Below, in pieces: positions 40,900 to 49,217 of a stretch of 64,000 nt of DNA. This DNA comes from Deltaproteobacteria bacterium. GTDB lineage: Bacteria; Myxococcota; XYA12-FULL-58-9. The translations under genes were made by a program, and so were the position numbers. Every line of letters begins with the position of its first letter. Position 1 is the first letter of the stretch. The DNA lies in contig JACRCV010000082.1 in the NCBI GenBank assembly GCA_016218825.1, positions 54,637-118,636 on the forward strand, in the 5' to 3' direction. The notes beneath the pieces are model-generated. The model was not told where the DNA came from, did not search any database, and was given only the letters and a program-made list of their open reading frames with translations.

Positions 40900-43800
40900 C
40901 TATCTGTGCACCCATGCCCGGTCCCGGTCAACGGGCAGGTCGCCGAGGCGCCGGCTCCGGCGGCGGCCGCCGACCAGCACCACCCCGACGCAGGCGCCGA
41001 AGAGCCCCCCACCGTCGCCACCTCGAGCCTCGCACCCACAGCCGCGCCTCTCGTGGCCGGCCGGGGTCACCGGGTCGCCGCCGGCGCTCCCCTGATCGCC
41101 TCCCGGCGGCCCGCCGTCTTGTCGCGGCCCGGAGTCGACGCAGGTGTCGATGGTCCCCGCGACGCACGCTCCCGCCGCGCAGTGGTCGCCGCCGGTGCAC
41201 AAGTCGTCGTCGCTACAGGGATCGGCGTTGGCGCTCCTCGCGCATGAGCCGTTGCCGTCGCAGCTGTCGGTGGTACAGGGGTTCGCGTCACTGCACGAGT
41301 AGGTCGCGCCGCGGCACTGGCCTCCGAAGCAGACGTCAGCCACCGAGCAGGGGTTGTGATCGTCACAAGCGGTGCGGTTGTCGGTGCGGGTGCAGCCGCC
41401 GGCGCCGTTGCACTGGTCGTCGGTGCACGGGTTCTGATCGTCGCAGCTGTACGCCGCACCCGCGCAGCTCCCAGCGCTGCAGACGTCGTCCTTGGTGCAG
41501 TGGTCGCCGTCGTTGCACGGCGAGCCGTTCAACAGCTCGGCCCCGGTGCAACGGTCGGTGTCCTCGTCGCAGCTGCCGCCCTTGCACGACACTCCCGGGG
41601 CGCAGGCGCGGAGCGCGCCGCCACAGCTGCCGGAGGTGCAGACGTCGTTGATCGTGCAGTACCGGCCGTCGTCGCACGGCGTGCTGTCTGGCTTCGCTGG
41701 GCTCGAGCACGACCCGGTCTGCGGGTCGCAGACGCCGGTGGTGTGGCAGGGGTCGGCGGCCGCGCACGTCGTGGGCGTCGTCCCCCGGCAGACGCCGTGC
41801 TCGCAGACGTCGACGGTGGTGCAGAGGTCGCCGTCGTCGCAGGGGGCGGTGTTGAAGGTGTGGGCGCAGGTGCCGTCGCCGTTGCAGCTGTCGCCGGTGC
41901 AGGGGTTGTCGTCGTCGCAAGAGTACGGCGCGCCGCCGCAGCCGGCGGTCGCGTCGCAGCGGTCGGAGTGGCTGCAGGCGTCGTGGTCGTCACAGGCCGC
42001 GGGCGCGAAGCCGTGGGCGCAGGTGCCGTCGCCGTTGCAGCCGTCGGCGGTGCAGGCGTCGGCGTCGTTGCACGAGTAGCTGGTGCCGGCGCAGCTGCCG
42101 GCGCTACACCGGTCGGTCATCGTGCAGGGGTCGCCGTCGTCGCAGGCGCCGTTGTCGGCGAGCGGCTCGCCGGAGCATTGATCTTGGTCCTCGTCGCACG
42201 CCCCCGAGCGGCACGACACCCCGACGAGACAGCGGCGCATCGCGCCGATGCAGGCGCCGCTCGCGCAGGCGTCCGCCACGGTGCAGAACAAGCCGTCGTC
42301 ACAGGTCGCGCCGCTGGGCTTCGCCGGGTTGTCGCAGGCGCCGGTGCGCGGGTCGCAGCTGCCGGGATCGTGACACTGGTCGAGCGGCAGACAGGTCAGG
42401 GTGTCGGCGCCGACGCACCGGCCGGCCTGACACGAGTCTCTGCGGGTGCAGAGGTCGCCGTCGTTGCAGAACGTGCCGTCGGCCTTCTGCGGGGTCGTGC
42501 ACAGCCCGGACGCGGGATTGCAGACGCCCATGTCGTGGCACATGTCGCCTGGCGCCACCGGGCACAACACCGGACGGGTGCCGACGCAGAAGCCGGCGGC
42601 GCAGACGTCGGTCTGGGTGCAGGGGTTGTCGTCGTCGCACGGCGATTGGTCGGCCTTCGCCGGCGTCGAGCAGCTGCCGGTCACCGGGTCGCAGCTGCCG
42701 GCGTCGTGACATTGGTCGATGGCGAGGCAAGCGAGGGGGTCGGCGCCCGCGCAGCTGCCGCCGCTGCAGCTCGCGGTCTGGGTGCAGGCGTCGGCGTCGT
42801 CGCAGGCGGTGCCGTCGTACGCCGCGCCGCAGCGGCCGTCCTCGAGGCCGGTGAGCGACATTAGGCAGTGATCGCAGGCGCCGTCGCAGGCGCTGTCGCA
42901 GCAGACGCCGTCGACGCAGGCGCCGCTCTTGCAGGTCGACGCGTCGATGCAGGCGCGGCCGAGGAACACCAACTCGGTCACGTAGACCGCGCCGGCGTTC
43001 TGCGGCGTCACGTCACCGCTGGCGCGCGCCGCCCGGGTCGCCTCGCCTACCGCGAGGGTGTCGTTCGCGACGCTGAGCGCGGCCCCGAAGACGTCGCCGG
43101 CCGTCGCGTCGGTCGCGCTGACCACCGTCGCCTGGCCCCAGGCGTTGCTGCCGTTGAAGTCGCGGCTGAACACGTAGATCTTGTTCGCCCCCGGGGCGCC
43201 GACCGCGAGCGTGGTGCCTGAGAGCGACACCGTGGCACCGAAGCGATGGTTGGCGGCGCCGTCGGAAGCGGTGAGGTTCTTCACCAGGGCCCAGGCATCG
43301 GGCGCGCCGTAATCCTTGTCGAACACCCAGACGCTGCCGGAGTTGGCGCCGTTCTGGCTGTCGGTCGGATCGCCGACCGCGACGGTCGTACCGCTGATGC
43401 TGACGCCGGTGCCGAAGGTGTGCGTCGGTCGGCCCAGGTCGGGGCTGAGGATGGTCACCAATCCCCAGCCGTTGGCGCCGCCTTGATCGCGACGGAATAC
43501 CAGTGCCGCGCCGGTGCTGACGGTAATCGGCGCGGCGGTGGGTGCGCCGACGACGATCAGATCGCCGTCCACCGCGACGCTCTCGCCAAAGCCGTCGGTG
43601 CAGCCGGTAGCGCCGCTCGTCAGCCGCTTGACGAAGCCCCAGCTGTTGAGGCCGCCCTGGTCCCGATAGTGCACGTACGCCTTGCAGACCGCGGAGCCGA
43701 CCACCAAGGTCTCGAAGGTCATGTGCAGCGCGACGCCGAAGCGGGCGTTCGCCGCGGTGTCCACGGTGCTCGCGTCCGCTTGCGCCCACAGGCGGGTCGC

Positions 43801-44307
43801 CTCGCCCCACTGGCCGTTGCCGTTCTTGTCGCGGTTGAACAGCACCACGGTGCCGGCCGACGGGCACGGGAACGCCGAGCCGCTGCAGTAGTCGGGCGCG
43901 CCGACCAGCGCCGACTCGTCGTTGACCCCGACGCTTGTGCCCAGGTGCTCGCCGTCGGTGCCGACAAACTCGACGAGCTTCTTCAGCTGCGACCAGGTGC
44001 CGCTGCTCTTCACGAAGATGTAGGCGGCGCCGTTGTCGTTGCGCGTGGTGTCTTGCGCGTCTTTGTTGTCGTCCATCGGCGCGCCGACGATCGCGCGGTT
44101 GCCGTAGACGAACACCGCGGCCCCGAACTGGTCGCCGGCGTTGCGGTCGGCGCTCACCCGCTCGATCGTCGGGGCGACGTTGATCGTCGGATCGATGGTG
44201 ATGGGCTCCGAGAGTGTTCGGCCGACGCTGATGACGGCGGGGTCGTCGGTGCGGGTGCAGGACGAGAAGGCGACGAGCGTGAGCAGCAGAGCGCGGCGTT
44301 GGCGCAT
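40900..44307 (-). CDS. Large FG-GAP / Cys-repeat surface protein with MYXO-CTERM-like tail
   Basis: 1135 residues from ATG 44307 (AAGGGG 6 nt upstream; ATG 44313 is the alternative). The signal resembles a lipoprotein one (LLLTLVAFSSC). Residues about 50-430 contain FG-GAP-like repeats with GDQFGAAVFVYG, GEHLGTSVGV, GDVFGAALSV and repeated AVGxP cores, as in integrin-type propellers. Residues about 440-1070 hold many cysteine units of the type CDDGDxCTxxDxCxxGxCxG, a stalk-like region rich in disulfides and acidic loops. The C-terminus has RRGCGCEARGGDGGGLFGAC, a short hydrophobic stretch and GGRRRSRR, the plan of MYXO-CTERM signals recognised by myxosortase, followed by 15 extra residues. 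It is likely a surface protein specific to myxobacteria. Confidence 0.85.
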   Translation of the reverse strand: MRQRRALLLTLVAFSSCTRTDDPAVISVGRTLSEPITIDPTINVAPTIERVSADRNAGDQFGAAVFVYGNRAIVGAPMDDNKDAQDTTRNDNGAAYIFVKSSGTWSQLKKLVEFVGTDGEHLGTSVGVNDESALVGAPDYCSGSAFPCPSAGTVVLFNRDKNGNGQWGEATRLWAQADASTVDTAANARFGVALHMTFETLVVGSAVCKAYVHYRDQGGLNSWGFVKRLTSGATGCTDGFGESVAVDGDLIVVGAPTAAPITVSTGAALVFRRDQGGANGWGLVTILSPDLGRPTHTFGTGVSISGTTVAVGDPTDSQNGANSGSVWVFDKDYGAPDAWALVKNLTASDGAANHRFGATVSLSGTTLAVGAPGANKIYVFSRDFNGSNAWGQATVVSATDATAGDVFGAALSVANDTLAVGEATRAARASGDVTPQNAGAVYVTELVFLGRACIDASTCKSGACVDGVCCDSACDGACDHCLMSLTGLEDGRCGAAYDGTACDDADACTQTASCSGGSCAGADPLACLAIDQCHDAGSCDPVTGSCSTPAKADQSPCDDDNPCTQTDVCAAGFCVGTRPVLCPVAPGDMCHDMGVCNPASGLCTTPQKADGTFCNDGDLCTRRDSCQAGRCVGADTLTCLPLDQCHDPGSCDPRTGACDNPAKPSGATCDDGLFCTVADACASGACIGAMRRCLVGVSCRSGACDEDQDQCSGEPLADNGACDDGDPCTMTDRCSAGSCAGTSYSCNDADACTADGCNGDGTCAHGFAPAACDDHDACSHSDRCDATAGCGGAPYSCDDDNPCTGDSCNGDGTCAHTFNTAPCDDGDLCTTVDVCEHGVCRGTTPTTCAAADPCHTTGVCDPQTGSCSSPAKPDSTPCDDGRYCTINDVCTSGSCGGALRACAPGVSCKGGSCDEDTDRCTGAELLNGSPCNDGDHCTKDDVCSAGSCAGAAYSCDDQNPCTDDQCNGAGGCTRTDNRTACDDHNPCSVADVCFGGQCRGATYSCSDANPCTTDSCDGNGSCARSANADPCSDDDLCTGGDHCAAGACVAGTIDTCVDSGPRQDGGPPGGDQGSAGGDPVTPAGHERRGCGCEARGGDGGGLFGACVGVVLVGGRRRSRRLGDLPVDRDRAWVHR

Positions 44308-44411
44308 ACACATCCCCTTGTCGGCGAGCGGCCCACCATATCAACCTCGGTCGACGTTTCACCAGGGGACCCGAGGCGGCGCGGCGCGGTTGTTCGTGCC
44401 CTCGGGCTCAT

Positions 44412-44423
44412 CCTTATATAAGG
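44412..44423. promoter_or_regulatory. 12-bp AT-core palindrome in front of gsk
   Basis: CCTTATATAAGG is a perfect palindrome in otherwise GC-rich DNA, 24 bp before the gsk GTG. A possible -35 (TTGTTC, 44390-44395) lies 18 nt from TTATAT (44414-44419), so the palindrome may combine a -10 element with an operator. Confidence 0.4.
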
Positions 44424-44447
44424 TGGGACCTGGCGAAGGGAGCCCGC

Positions 44448-45725
44448 GTGCGTTTCCCCGGCAACCGCCTCTCGAAGCACTACTTTCCGGTGACGCCGAA
44501 GCCGGCGCGCGCCCCGGACGGCGACGACCACGTCGGGCACGGGTGGTACATCGTCGGCCTCGACGAGGTCATCGTCGACGTCGAGGTGCACGGGCCGGCA
44601 GAGCTGGCGCGCGAGCTCGGGTTGTCGCCCGGCGAGTCGATCCAGCTGTCGCCGCCGCAGTACGCGGCGTTGGTGCAAGGCCTCGAGGCCCATCACCTGA
44701 AGCCGAGCTACGTCGCCGGCGGCACGGTCGCCAACACCTTGAACAACTACACCCACCTCTCCGGCGAGGCGGCGGTGCTGTTGGGTGCGATCCAGAGCAG
44801 CATCCGCCCCGGCGAGCCGGCGTTCGCCTACGTGGCGCAGACCGCGAAGGCGGTGGACCTCGGCCACCTGGTGCCGATCGACGGGCCGACCGGCACCGCG
44901 ATCACCTTCATCAGCCCGGACGGCGATCGTTCTTTCGGCGTCGCGCCAGGGGTGGCCGGCGACTATCCGGCGGCGGCGGTGCCCGCGGAGGTGGTGCAGA
45001 AGGCCTCGGTGGCGCTGACCTGCCTGTATTCGCTCGCCAACCCCGCACGGCCGATCTTCGACGCCGCCCTACGGGTGATGGCGCTCGCCAAAGCGGCCGA
45101 CGTCCCGGTGGCGTTCGGCCTCGGCACCGCCAACCTGGTGCGCGCCAAGCGCGACCTGGTCTGGGAGGTGTTGGCGAAGTACGCCACGATCGCGGCGATG
45201 AACGCCCTGGAGGCCGAGGCCTTGACCGGCGAGCGCGACGTGCTGCTCGCGGCGCAGAAGATCCTCGACGTCGTCGATCTGGTGATCATCACCGAAGGGC
45301 CGCGCGGCCTGACGATGGCCGGCTACACCGACGACAGCGTCAAGCGGCAAACCGCCGACGAGGTGCGCTCGAAGTCGATCCCGGAGTACAACCGCTGGGA
45401 GTTCAGCCGCCTGCTGCGCCGGCGCGACTGCGCCCAGCCCGCCAAGGTCTACAGCCACGCCCACCCGTACATGGGCGGCCCGCAGCACCTGAAGAGCACC
45501 AGCGGCGCCGGCGACGCGGCGCTCGCCGCCCTGCTGCACGACATCGCCGCCAACAGCTACCACCGCAAGCAGCTCCCCGACTCCGAGAAACACCAGGCGC
45601 CGCTGCGCTTCCTCACCTACTCGTCGCTGTCGCGCAACACCCAGTACGGCAACCGCGTCGCCTACGAGGTCTTGCGCCTAAACTCCCCCCGCCTCGAGGG
45701 TCCGGTCGGGCACGACGAGGAGTAG
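44448..45725 (+). CDS. gsk: Inosine-guanosine kinase
   Basis: 425 residues from GTG 44448, with AAGGGAG 5 nt upstream. The protein agrees with Escherichia coli Gsk, as far as I remember that sequence, over its whole length: FPGNRLSKHYFPV at the start, YVAGGTVANTLNNYTHL, NALEAEALTGE, KVYSHAHPYMGGP, and the PfkB-family catalytic GAGDAALAALLHDIAANSYH near the end. It phosphorylates inosine and guanosine with ATP in purine salvage. Most PfkB kinases are about 300 residues; the extra length is normal for Gsk. It stands alone as a transcription unit. Confidence 0.92.
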   Translation: MRFPGNRLSKHYFPVTPKPARAPDGDDHVGHGWYIVGLDEVIVDVEVHGPAELARELGLSPGESIQLSPPQYAALVQGLEAHHLKPSYVAGGTVANTLNNYTHLSGEAAVLLGAIQSSIRPGEPAFAYVAQTAKAVDLGHLVPIDGPTGTAITFISPDGDRSFGVAPGVAGDYPAAAVPAEVVQKASVALTCLYSLANPARPIFDAALRVMALAKAADVPVAFGLGTANLVRAKRDLVWEVLAKYATIAAMNALEAEALTGERDVLLAAQKILDVVDLVIITEGPRGLTMAGYTDDSVKRQTADEVRSKSIPEYNRWEFSRLLRRRDCAQPAKVYSHAHPYMGGPQHLKSTSGAGDAALAALLHDIAANSYHRKQLPDSEKHQAPLRFLTYSSLSRNTQYGNRVAYEVLRLNSPRLEGPVGHDEE

Positions 45726-45756
45726 GCCGGGCGCGGCTCGCGGCCGCGTGGTCGCG

Positions 45757-45879
45757 TCACTTGGACGCGAAGATTGCCACCAACGCGACCAGGGCGAGGG
45801 CGCCGAGGACGAAGATCACGGGTCCGTTCCTTTCAATCCAATTTCGCTGCGGGTTGGGCTGTTTTTGTTCTGCTGCCAT
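45757..45879 (-). CDS. Small single-pass membrane protein (40 aa)
   Basis: 40 residues: a polar N-terminus (MAAEQKQPNPQRNWIERNG), then one hydrophobic helix (PVIFVLGALALVALVAIFAS) and a final Lys. GAGGTG precedes the ATG at 45879. A palindrome, CGCCCGA-A-TCGGGCG (45894-45908), lies just upstream in the leader. The TM helix and ribosome-binding site favour a real small protein; no function can be given. Confidence 0.6.
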   Translation of the reverse strand: MAAEQKQPNPQRNWIERNGPVIFVLGALALVALVAIFASK

Positions 45880-45943
45880 GACACACCTCGACACGCCCGA
45901 ATCGGGCGCGGCAGTGACCGAACGAAACGACGACGTTGAGTTG

Positions 45944-46270
45944 TCAGCGCGCGACGTCCGGTCGGCGTGGAGGTGGCTCGGCAGGCGTGATGGATCGATC
46001 CAACGGCTCCCGTCGCACCAGCCGCAAAGCGGGCGCGCGGGTGGCGGGGGGCGACCGGAGCGCTTCGGCAGCGAGCGCCGCGACCGGTGGGGCGGCGCTG
46101 TCGTCGGGGGTCCGCAACGGCGAATGTGACGGCGCCGCGGCTTCGGCACAGAGCGCGCCGCTCGACCCGGCGAGCGCCGGCAGCGCCGTCGCCTGGACGA
46201 TCGTCGGCCCGCGCACCTGCAGCGCTGCGGCCAGCAGCGCCACGGTCGCGAGTCGGAGCGCCGTGGTCAT
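45944..46270 (-). CDS. Possible small exported Ala/Pro-rich protein (108 aa)
   Basis: 108 residues from ATG 46270. The N-terminus reads like a signal peptide (TALRLATVALLAAALQV), followed by Ala/Pro/Ser-rich sequence with one cysteine (SGALCAEAA) and a basic C-terminus. No conserved domain is seen, and in GC-rich DNA such frames can be open by chance. The ribosome-binding site (GGGAGAG) is further from the ATG than normal. I favour this frame over the overlapping plus-strand frame because of the signal peptide. It would precede the 40-aa gene on the same strand. Confidence 0.4.
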   Translation of the reverse strand: MTTALRLATVALLAAALQVRGPTIVQATALPALAGSSGALCAEAAAPSHSPLRTPDDSAAPPVAALAAEALRSPPATRAPALRLVRREPLDRSITPAEPPPRRPDVAR

Positions 46271-46392
46271 GCCCGTGTCTCTCCCGTTGAACGCGCCGGC
46301 GGCGGCCGGGTCTCCAAAGCCCGCGGCAACAATAACAGCGCCGGCACGGTGATGAGAAGGGCGACGGGCATGCCGCGAGCCGCGCGCCGACG

Positions 46393-46421
46393 TTGGCACC
46401 TCGTGTCGGTCGCGGTATAGG
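46393..46421 (+). promoter_or_regulatory. Promoter of the DJ-1/PfpI-HAD gene pair
   Basis: TTGGCA (46393-46398), 17-nt spacer, TATAGG (46416-46421). The ATG is 9 nt downstream and has no Shine-Dalgarno sequence, as expected for a leaderless mRNA. Confidence 0.5.
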
Positions 46422-46430
46422 GCGCGGGTC

Positions 46431-47042
46431 ATGACGCGGCTCGCCGGCAAACGGGTGTTGATGGTGGTGGCTCCCGAGGGCTTTCGGGACGAGGAGCTGT
46501 CGACGCCGCGCCAGATCTTGGAGGCAAACGGCGCCACCGTCACCGTCGGCTCGACGAAGAGCGGCCAGGCACACGGGATGATGGGGGCGCGCGCGCTCGC
46601 GACCGTGAGCGTCGACAGCTGCCGGGCCTCCGACTACGACGCGGTGGTCATCGTGGGCGGCGACGGCGCGGCCCGCCACCTCTGGGACCACGCCGGCCTC
46701 GCCCGCCTGGTTACGGACGCCGCGACCGCAGAGCGTATCCTCGGCGCCATCTGTCTCGGGCCGGTGGTGCTGGCGAAGGCCGGGCTGCTCGCGGGGCGCG
46801 AGGCGACGGTGTGGAAGAGCGAGTCCGCCGAGGCCGCGATGCGACGCGCCGGGGCGCGGCTCGTCGACCGCGACCTGGTGGCCGTCGGCCGCATCGTGAC
46901 CGCGCGCGGCCCGCACGTGGCGCTGGCGTTCGCCGAACGACTCGTAGAAGAGATGCGTGCCTCTCGCCCTTACCCCGGGCGGGGGGCGCCGACGACGCTC
47001 GGTCCCAGATCGGGACCCGGCCGCGTCAGCGAGGGGGCCTGA
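46431..47042 (+). CDS. DJ-1/PfpI family protein
   Basis: 203 residues. The fold signatures are VLMVVAPEGFRDEELSTPRQ near the N-terminus (with the acidic residue that activates the cysteine), VIVGGDGAARHLW, and the nucleophile elbow GAICLGPVVLAKAGLL with Cys108. The family covers glyoxalase III/deglycase-like enzymes, chaperones and peptidase-like proteins, and the sequence alone does not choose between them. The tail after residue 185 is low complexity. The next gene starts 9 bp downstream with its own ribosome-binding site, so the pair forms an operon, which might link aldehyde or glycation repair to acyl-CoA metabolism (inference). Confidence 0.88.
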   Translation: MTRLAGKRVLMVVAPEGFRDEELSTPRQILEANGATVTVGSTKSGQAHGMMGARALATVSVDSCRASDYDAVVIVGGDGAARHLWDHAGLARLVTDAATAERILGAICLGPVVLAKAGLLAGREATVWKSESAEAAMRRAGARLVDRDLVAVGRIVTARGPHVALAFAERLVEEMRASRPYPGRGAPTTLGPRSGPGRVSEGA

Positions 47043-47051
47043 GGAGATACC

Positions 47052-47978
47052 ATGAGCATTCCCAAAGCCAGTGACGTCAAATCCATCGCCCTGTTGGGCT
47101 TCGGCACCATGGGCCACACCTGGGCGACCGCGCTGTTGCTGGGCGATCTGGACGTGCACGTCTGGGAGGCCGACCGCAAGATGGCCGACACCAACACCGG
47201 CCGGGTGCGCGGCTACCTGGACAGCATGCAGAAGAAGGGCAAGTTCAGCGGCGACATCGACAAGACCATGGCCCGCCTGCACCACCTGAAGAGCGAGGCC
47301 GAGCTCTCGACCTGCGGCGCGCCGATCCTCCTCGAGGTCATCTTCGAGGACATGAAGCTGAAGCTCGACGTCTTCACCCGGCTCGGCAAGGCGATGCCGA
47401 AGGAGACCATCTTCTGGACCAACACCAGCTGCCTCGACATCGAGAAGATGGCGGTGGCCTCCGGTCGGCCCGACAAGTTCATCGGCACCCACGGGATGAA
47501 CCCGGTGCACCTGATGCGCGGCATGGAGGTGGTCCGCCATCCGGCGCTCGACAGCGCGGTGCTCGAGCTCACCCTCGGGATGATGAAGCGCATCGACAAG
47601 GACGCCTTCCTCACCGACAACGTGCCGGGCTTCATCGTCAACAACGGCCTCATCCCCTGGCTGATCCACTTCGTGAACATGCTGCAGCGGCGCCAGGCGA
47701 CGGTCGAAGACATCGACATCGCGATCTCGAGCTGCCTCGGCCACCCGCAAGGGGTGTTCAAGCTGACGGACTTCATCGGCATCAACACCACGATCCTGGT
47801 CGCCGAAGAGCTGCACAAGGCGACCCTCGATCCGCGCTACATCGTGCCGCCGCTGCTCTACGACATGCGCAAGGCCGGCTGGGACGGCTTCAAGACCGGG
47901 CGCGGCTTTTGGGACTGGTCGGACAAGAAGAACCCGAAGCCGGTCGCCTACGACAAGCTCTGCGAGCGCAAGGCCTAG
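47052..47978 (+). CDS. 3-hydroxyacyl-CoA dehydrogenase (HBD-type)
   Basis: 308 residues. The NAD-binding Rossmann loop GFGTMGHTWATALLLG is at residues 16-31. The substrate region has TNTSCLDIEKMA and GTHGMNPVHLMRGMEVV, equivalent to the TSxLxI and GxHFFNPVxxMxLVE motifs, so the catalytic His is kept but the following Phe-Phe is Gly-Met. The C-terminal helical domain has GFIVNNGLIPWLIHFVNMLQ and ends GRGFWDW. The enzyme oxidises L-3-hydroxyacyl-CoA (or reduces acetoacetyl-CoA) with NAD(P). The altered motif may reflect another chain length or substrate. GAGGAGATACC precedes the ATG. Confidence 0.88.
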   Translation: MSIPKASDVKSIALLGFGTMGHTWATALLLGDLDVHVWEADRKMADTNTGRVRGYLDSMQKKGKFSGDIDKTMARLHHLKSEAELSTCGAPILLEVIFEDMKLKLDVFTRLGKAMPKETIFWTNTSCLDIEKMAVASGRPDKFIGTHGMNPVHLMRGMEVVRHPALDSAVLELTLGMMKRIDKDAFLTDNVPGFIVNNGLIPWLIHFVNMLQRRQATVEDIDIAISSCLGHPQGVFKLTDFIGINTTILVAEELHKATLDPRYIVPPLLYDMRKAGWDGFKTGRGFWDWSDKKNPKPVAYDKLCERKA

Positions 47979-48087
47979 CGCCGCCCCGATTTCGTCGCGT
48001 TGCCTGCTGCGAGCCGCACCGATGGCGGGCGGGTGGCCGGCCGTCTGCTGCGGCGCCTGGTCTACAGCGGGAAGCTCGGGGTGACGA

Positions 48088-48888
48088 GTGGCGCGATGGA
48101 CTTCGATCAGCGGCGGCCGCGGACCTGCGACGCGCATCGCGCTCTCTTGCGTCGCCGGGCTGGCGTTCGCGGGACCAGCGCGTTCGGGCGTCGCCGACGA
48201 GTTTGCCGCCCATCAGAATCGGGCGCCGCGCGTCGTCACCGCCCGTGCCGAGAAGGAGGCGCGGGTGCGGGAGCTGTTCGCGTCCGCCCGGGTTGTCTAT
48301 CCCCCGCGGCGGTTGTTCCTGCGCGCGTTCAAGAAGGAGCAGGAGCTCGAGGTGTGGGCCGGCGGCGCCGACGGTCCCTTGGCTCTCGTGGTCCGCTATC
48401 CGGTGTGTGCGCTGTCTGGAGGTCTGGGGCCGAAGCGCGCGCTCGGGGACGGTCAGATCCCCGAGGGCGTCTACGTCCTCGACCGCTTCAACACCACGAG
48501 CAACTTCTACTTGTCGTTGGGTGTCGACTATCCGAACGCCGCGGACCGCGCCCTCGGCGTCAGGGGGCGGCTCGGCGGCGACATCTTCATCCACGGCAGC
48601 TGCGTGACCATCGGTTGCCTGCCGATCACCGACGCCCTGATCAAAGAGCTGTACCTGATGGCGCTCGACACCCGTGTCGCCGGCCAGAAGAACATCCCGG
48701 TGCACATCTTTCCGCTGCGGATGGGGGACGTCGGCATGACCGAGCTCCAGGGCCTGGCACGCGACGACGCCCGGCTGTGGGCCTTCTGGCAGAACCTGGC
48801 GCCGGTCTACGCCGCCTTCGAGCGGGATCACGTGCCACCGCGGGTGAAGATCGATCCGAAGCACGGCACCTACGAGGTGGCCCCCTGA
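48088..48888 (+). CDS. YafK/DpaA-like L,D-transpeptidase-fold protein
   Basis: 266 residues from GTG 48088, with an export signal (IALSCVAGLAFAGPARS). The YkuD catalytic motif IHGSCVTIGCLPITD contains His169 and Cys177, in the variant HGxCVxIGCxxxT seen in YafK rather than the HG-SxGCxR of true cross-linking enzymes. YafK (DpaA) in Escherichia coli cuts the link between Braun lipoprotein and peptidoglycan. A periplasmic cell-wall amidase-like or attachment role is therefore likely. An upstream N-terminal extension cannot be excluded. The small zinc-ribbon gene follows after 111 bp. Confidence 0.85.
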   Translation: MARWTSISGGRGPATRIALSCVAGLAFAGPARSGVADEFAAHQNRAPRVVTARAEKEARVRELFASARVVYPPRRLFLRAFKKEQELEVWAGGADGPLALVVRYPVCALSGGLGPKRALGDGQIPEGVYVLDRFNTTSNFYLSLGVDYPNAADRALGVRGRLGGDIFIHGSCVTIGCLPITDALIKELYLMALDTRVAGQKNIPVHIFPLRMGDVGMTELQGLARDDARLWAFWQNLAPVYAAFERDHVPPRVKIDPKHGTYEVAP

Positions 48889-48999
48889 TCGTCGTCGCGG
48901 CCCCGGCGCCCGGTCCGCGAGCGGCTACCGGCGCCGCCCGAATGACACAACGCCGGCGAACGTGGTACGCCCTCCTCCGGGGGGCGGGCGGAGGTCCAC

Positions 49000-49176
49000 A
49001 TGGCAGTCTGCAAGAAGTGTGGCGAAGAGGTGGACGAGGTGGTGTCGGTGCAGGTCGGCCGGCGCACGCTGAAGGTCTGCGAGAGCTGCGCCGACGAGCT
49101 GCGCGAGGCGAGCGAGATCGCGGCGGGCGCCGAGAGCGCGATGCAAGGGATGATGGAGTACAAGGGGCGGCGGTAG
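49000..49176 (+). CDS. Small zinc-ribbon protein (58 aa)
   Basis: 58 residues from ATG 49000, with GGAGG just upstream. Two CxxC knuckles (Cys4/Cys7 in VCKKCGEEV and Cys27/Cys30 in VCESCADEL) make a treble-clef or zinc-ribbon-like fold, followed by a short acidic helix rich in Glu and Met. The short and regular form with a good ribosome-binding site supports a real gene. The role is unknown; many such small zinc proteins bind RNA or protein partners. Confidence 0.7.
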   Translation: MAVCKKCGEEVDEVVSVQVGRRTLKVCESCADELREASEIAAGAESAMQGMMEYKGRR

Positions 49177-49217
49177 CTCGAGCCGTCAGACTCAGCCCTG
49201 GCGCCGCCGGTCTCGGG

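Noticed and set aside
41200..42860. Many similar short repeats that look like a CRISPR-like or tandem DNA array
   Set aside because: They encode the Cys-rich CDDGDxCT units of the large surface protein; the repeats are not identical and have no regular spacer.
45936..46352. Plus-strand frame of 138 codons
   Set aside because: No signal peptide or ribosome-binding site; the overlapping minus-strand frame with a signal peptide is more plausible.
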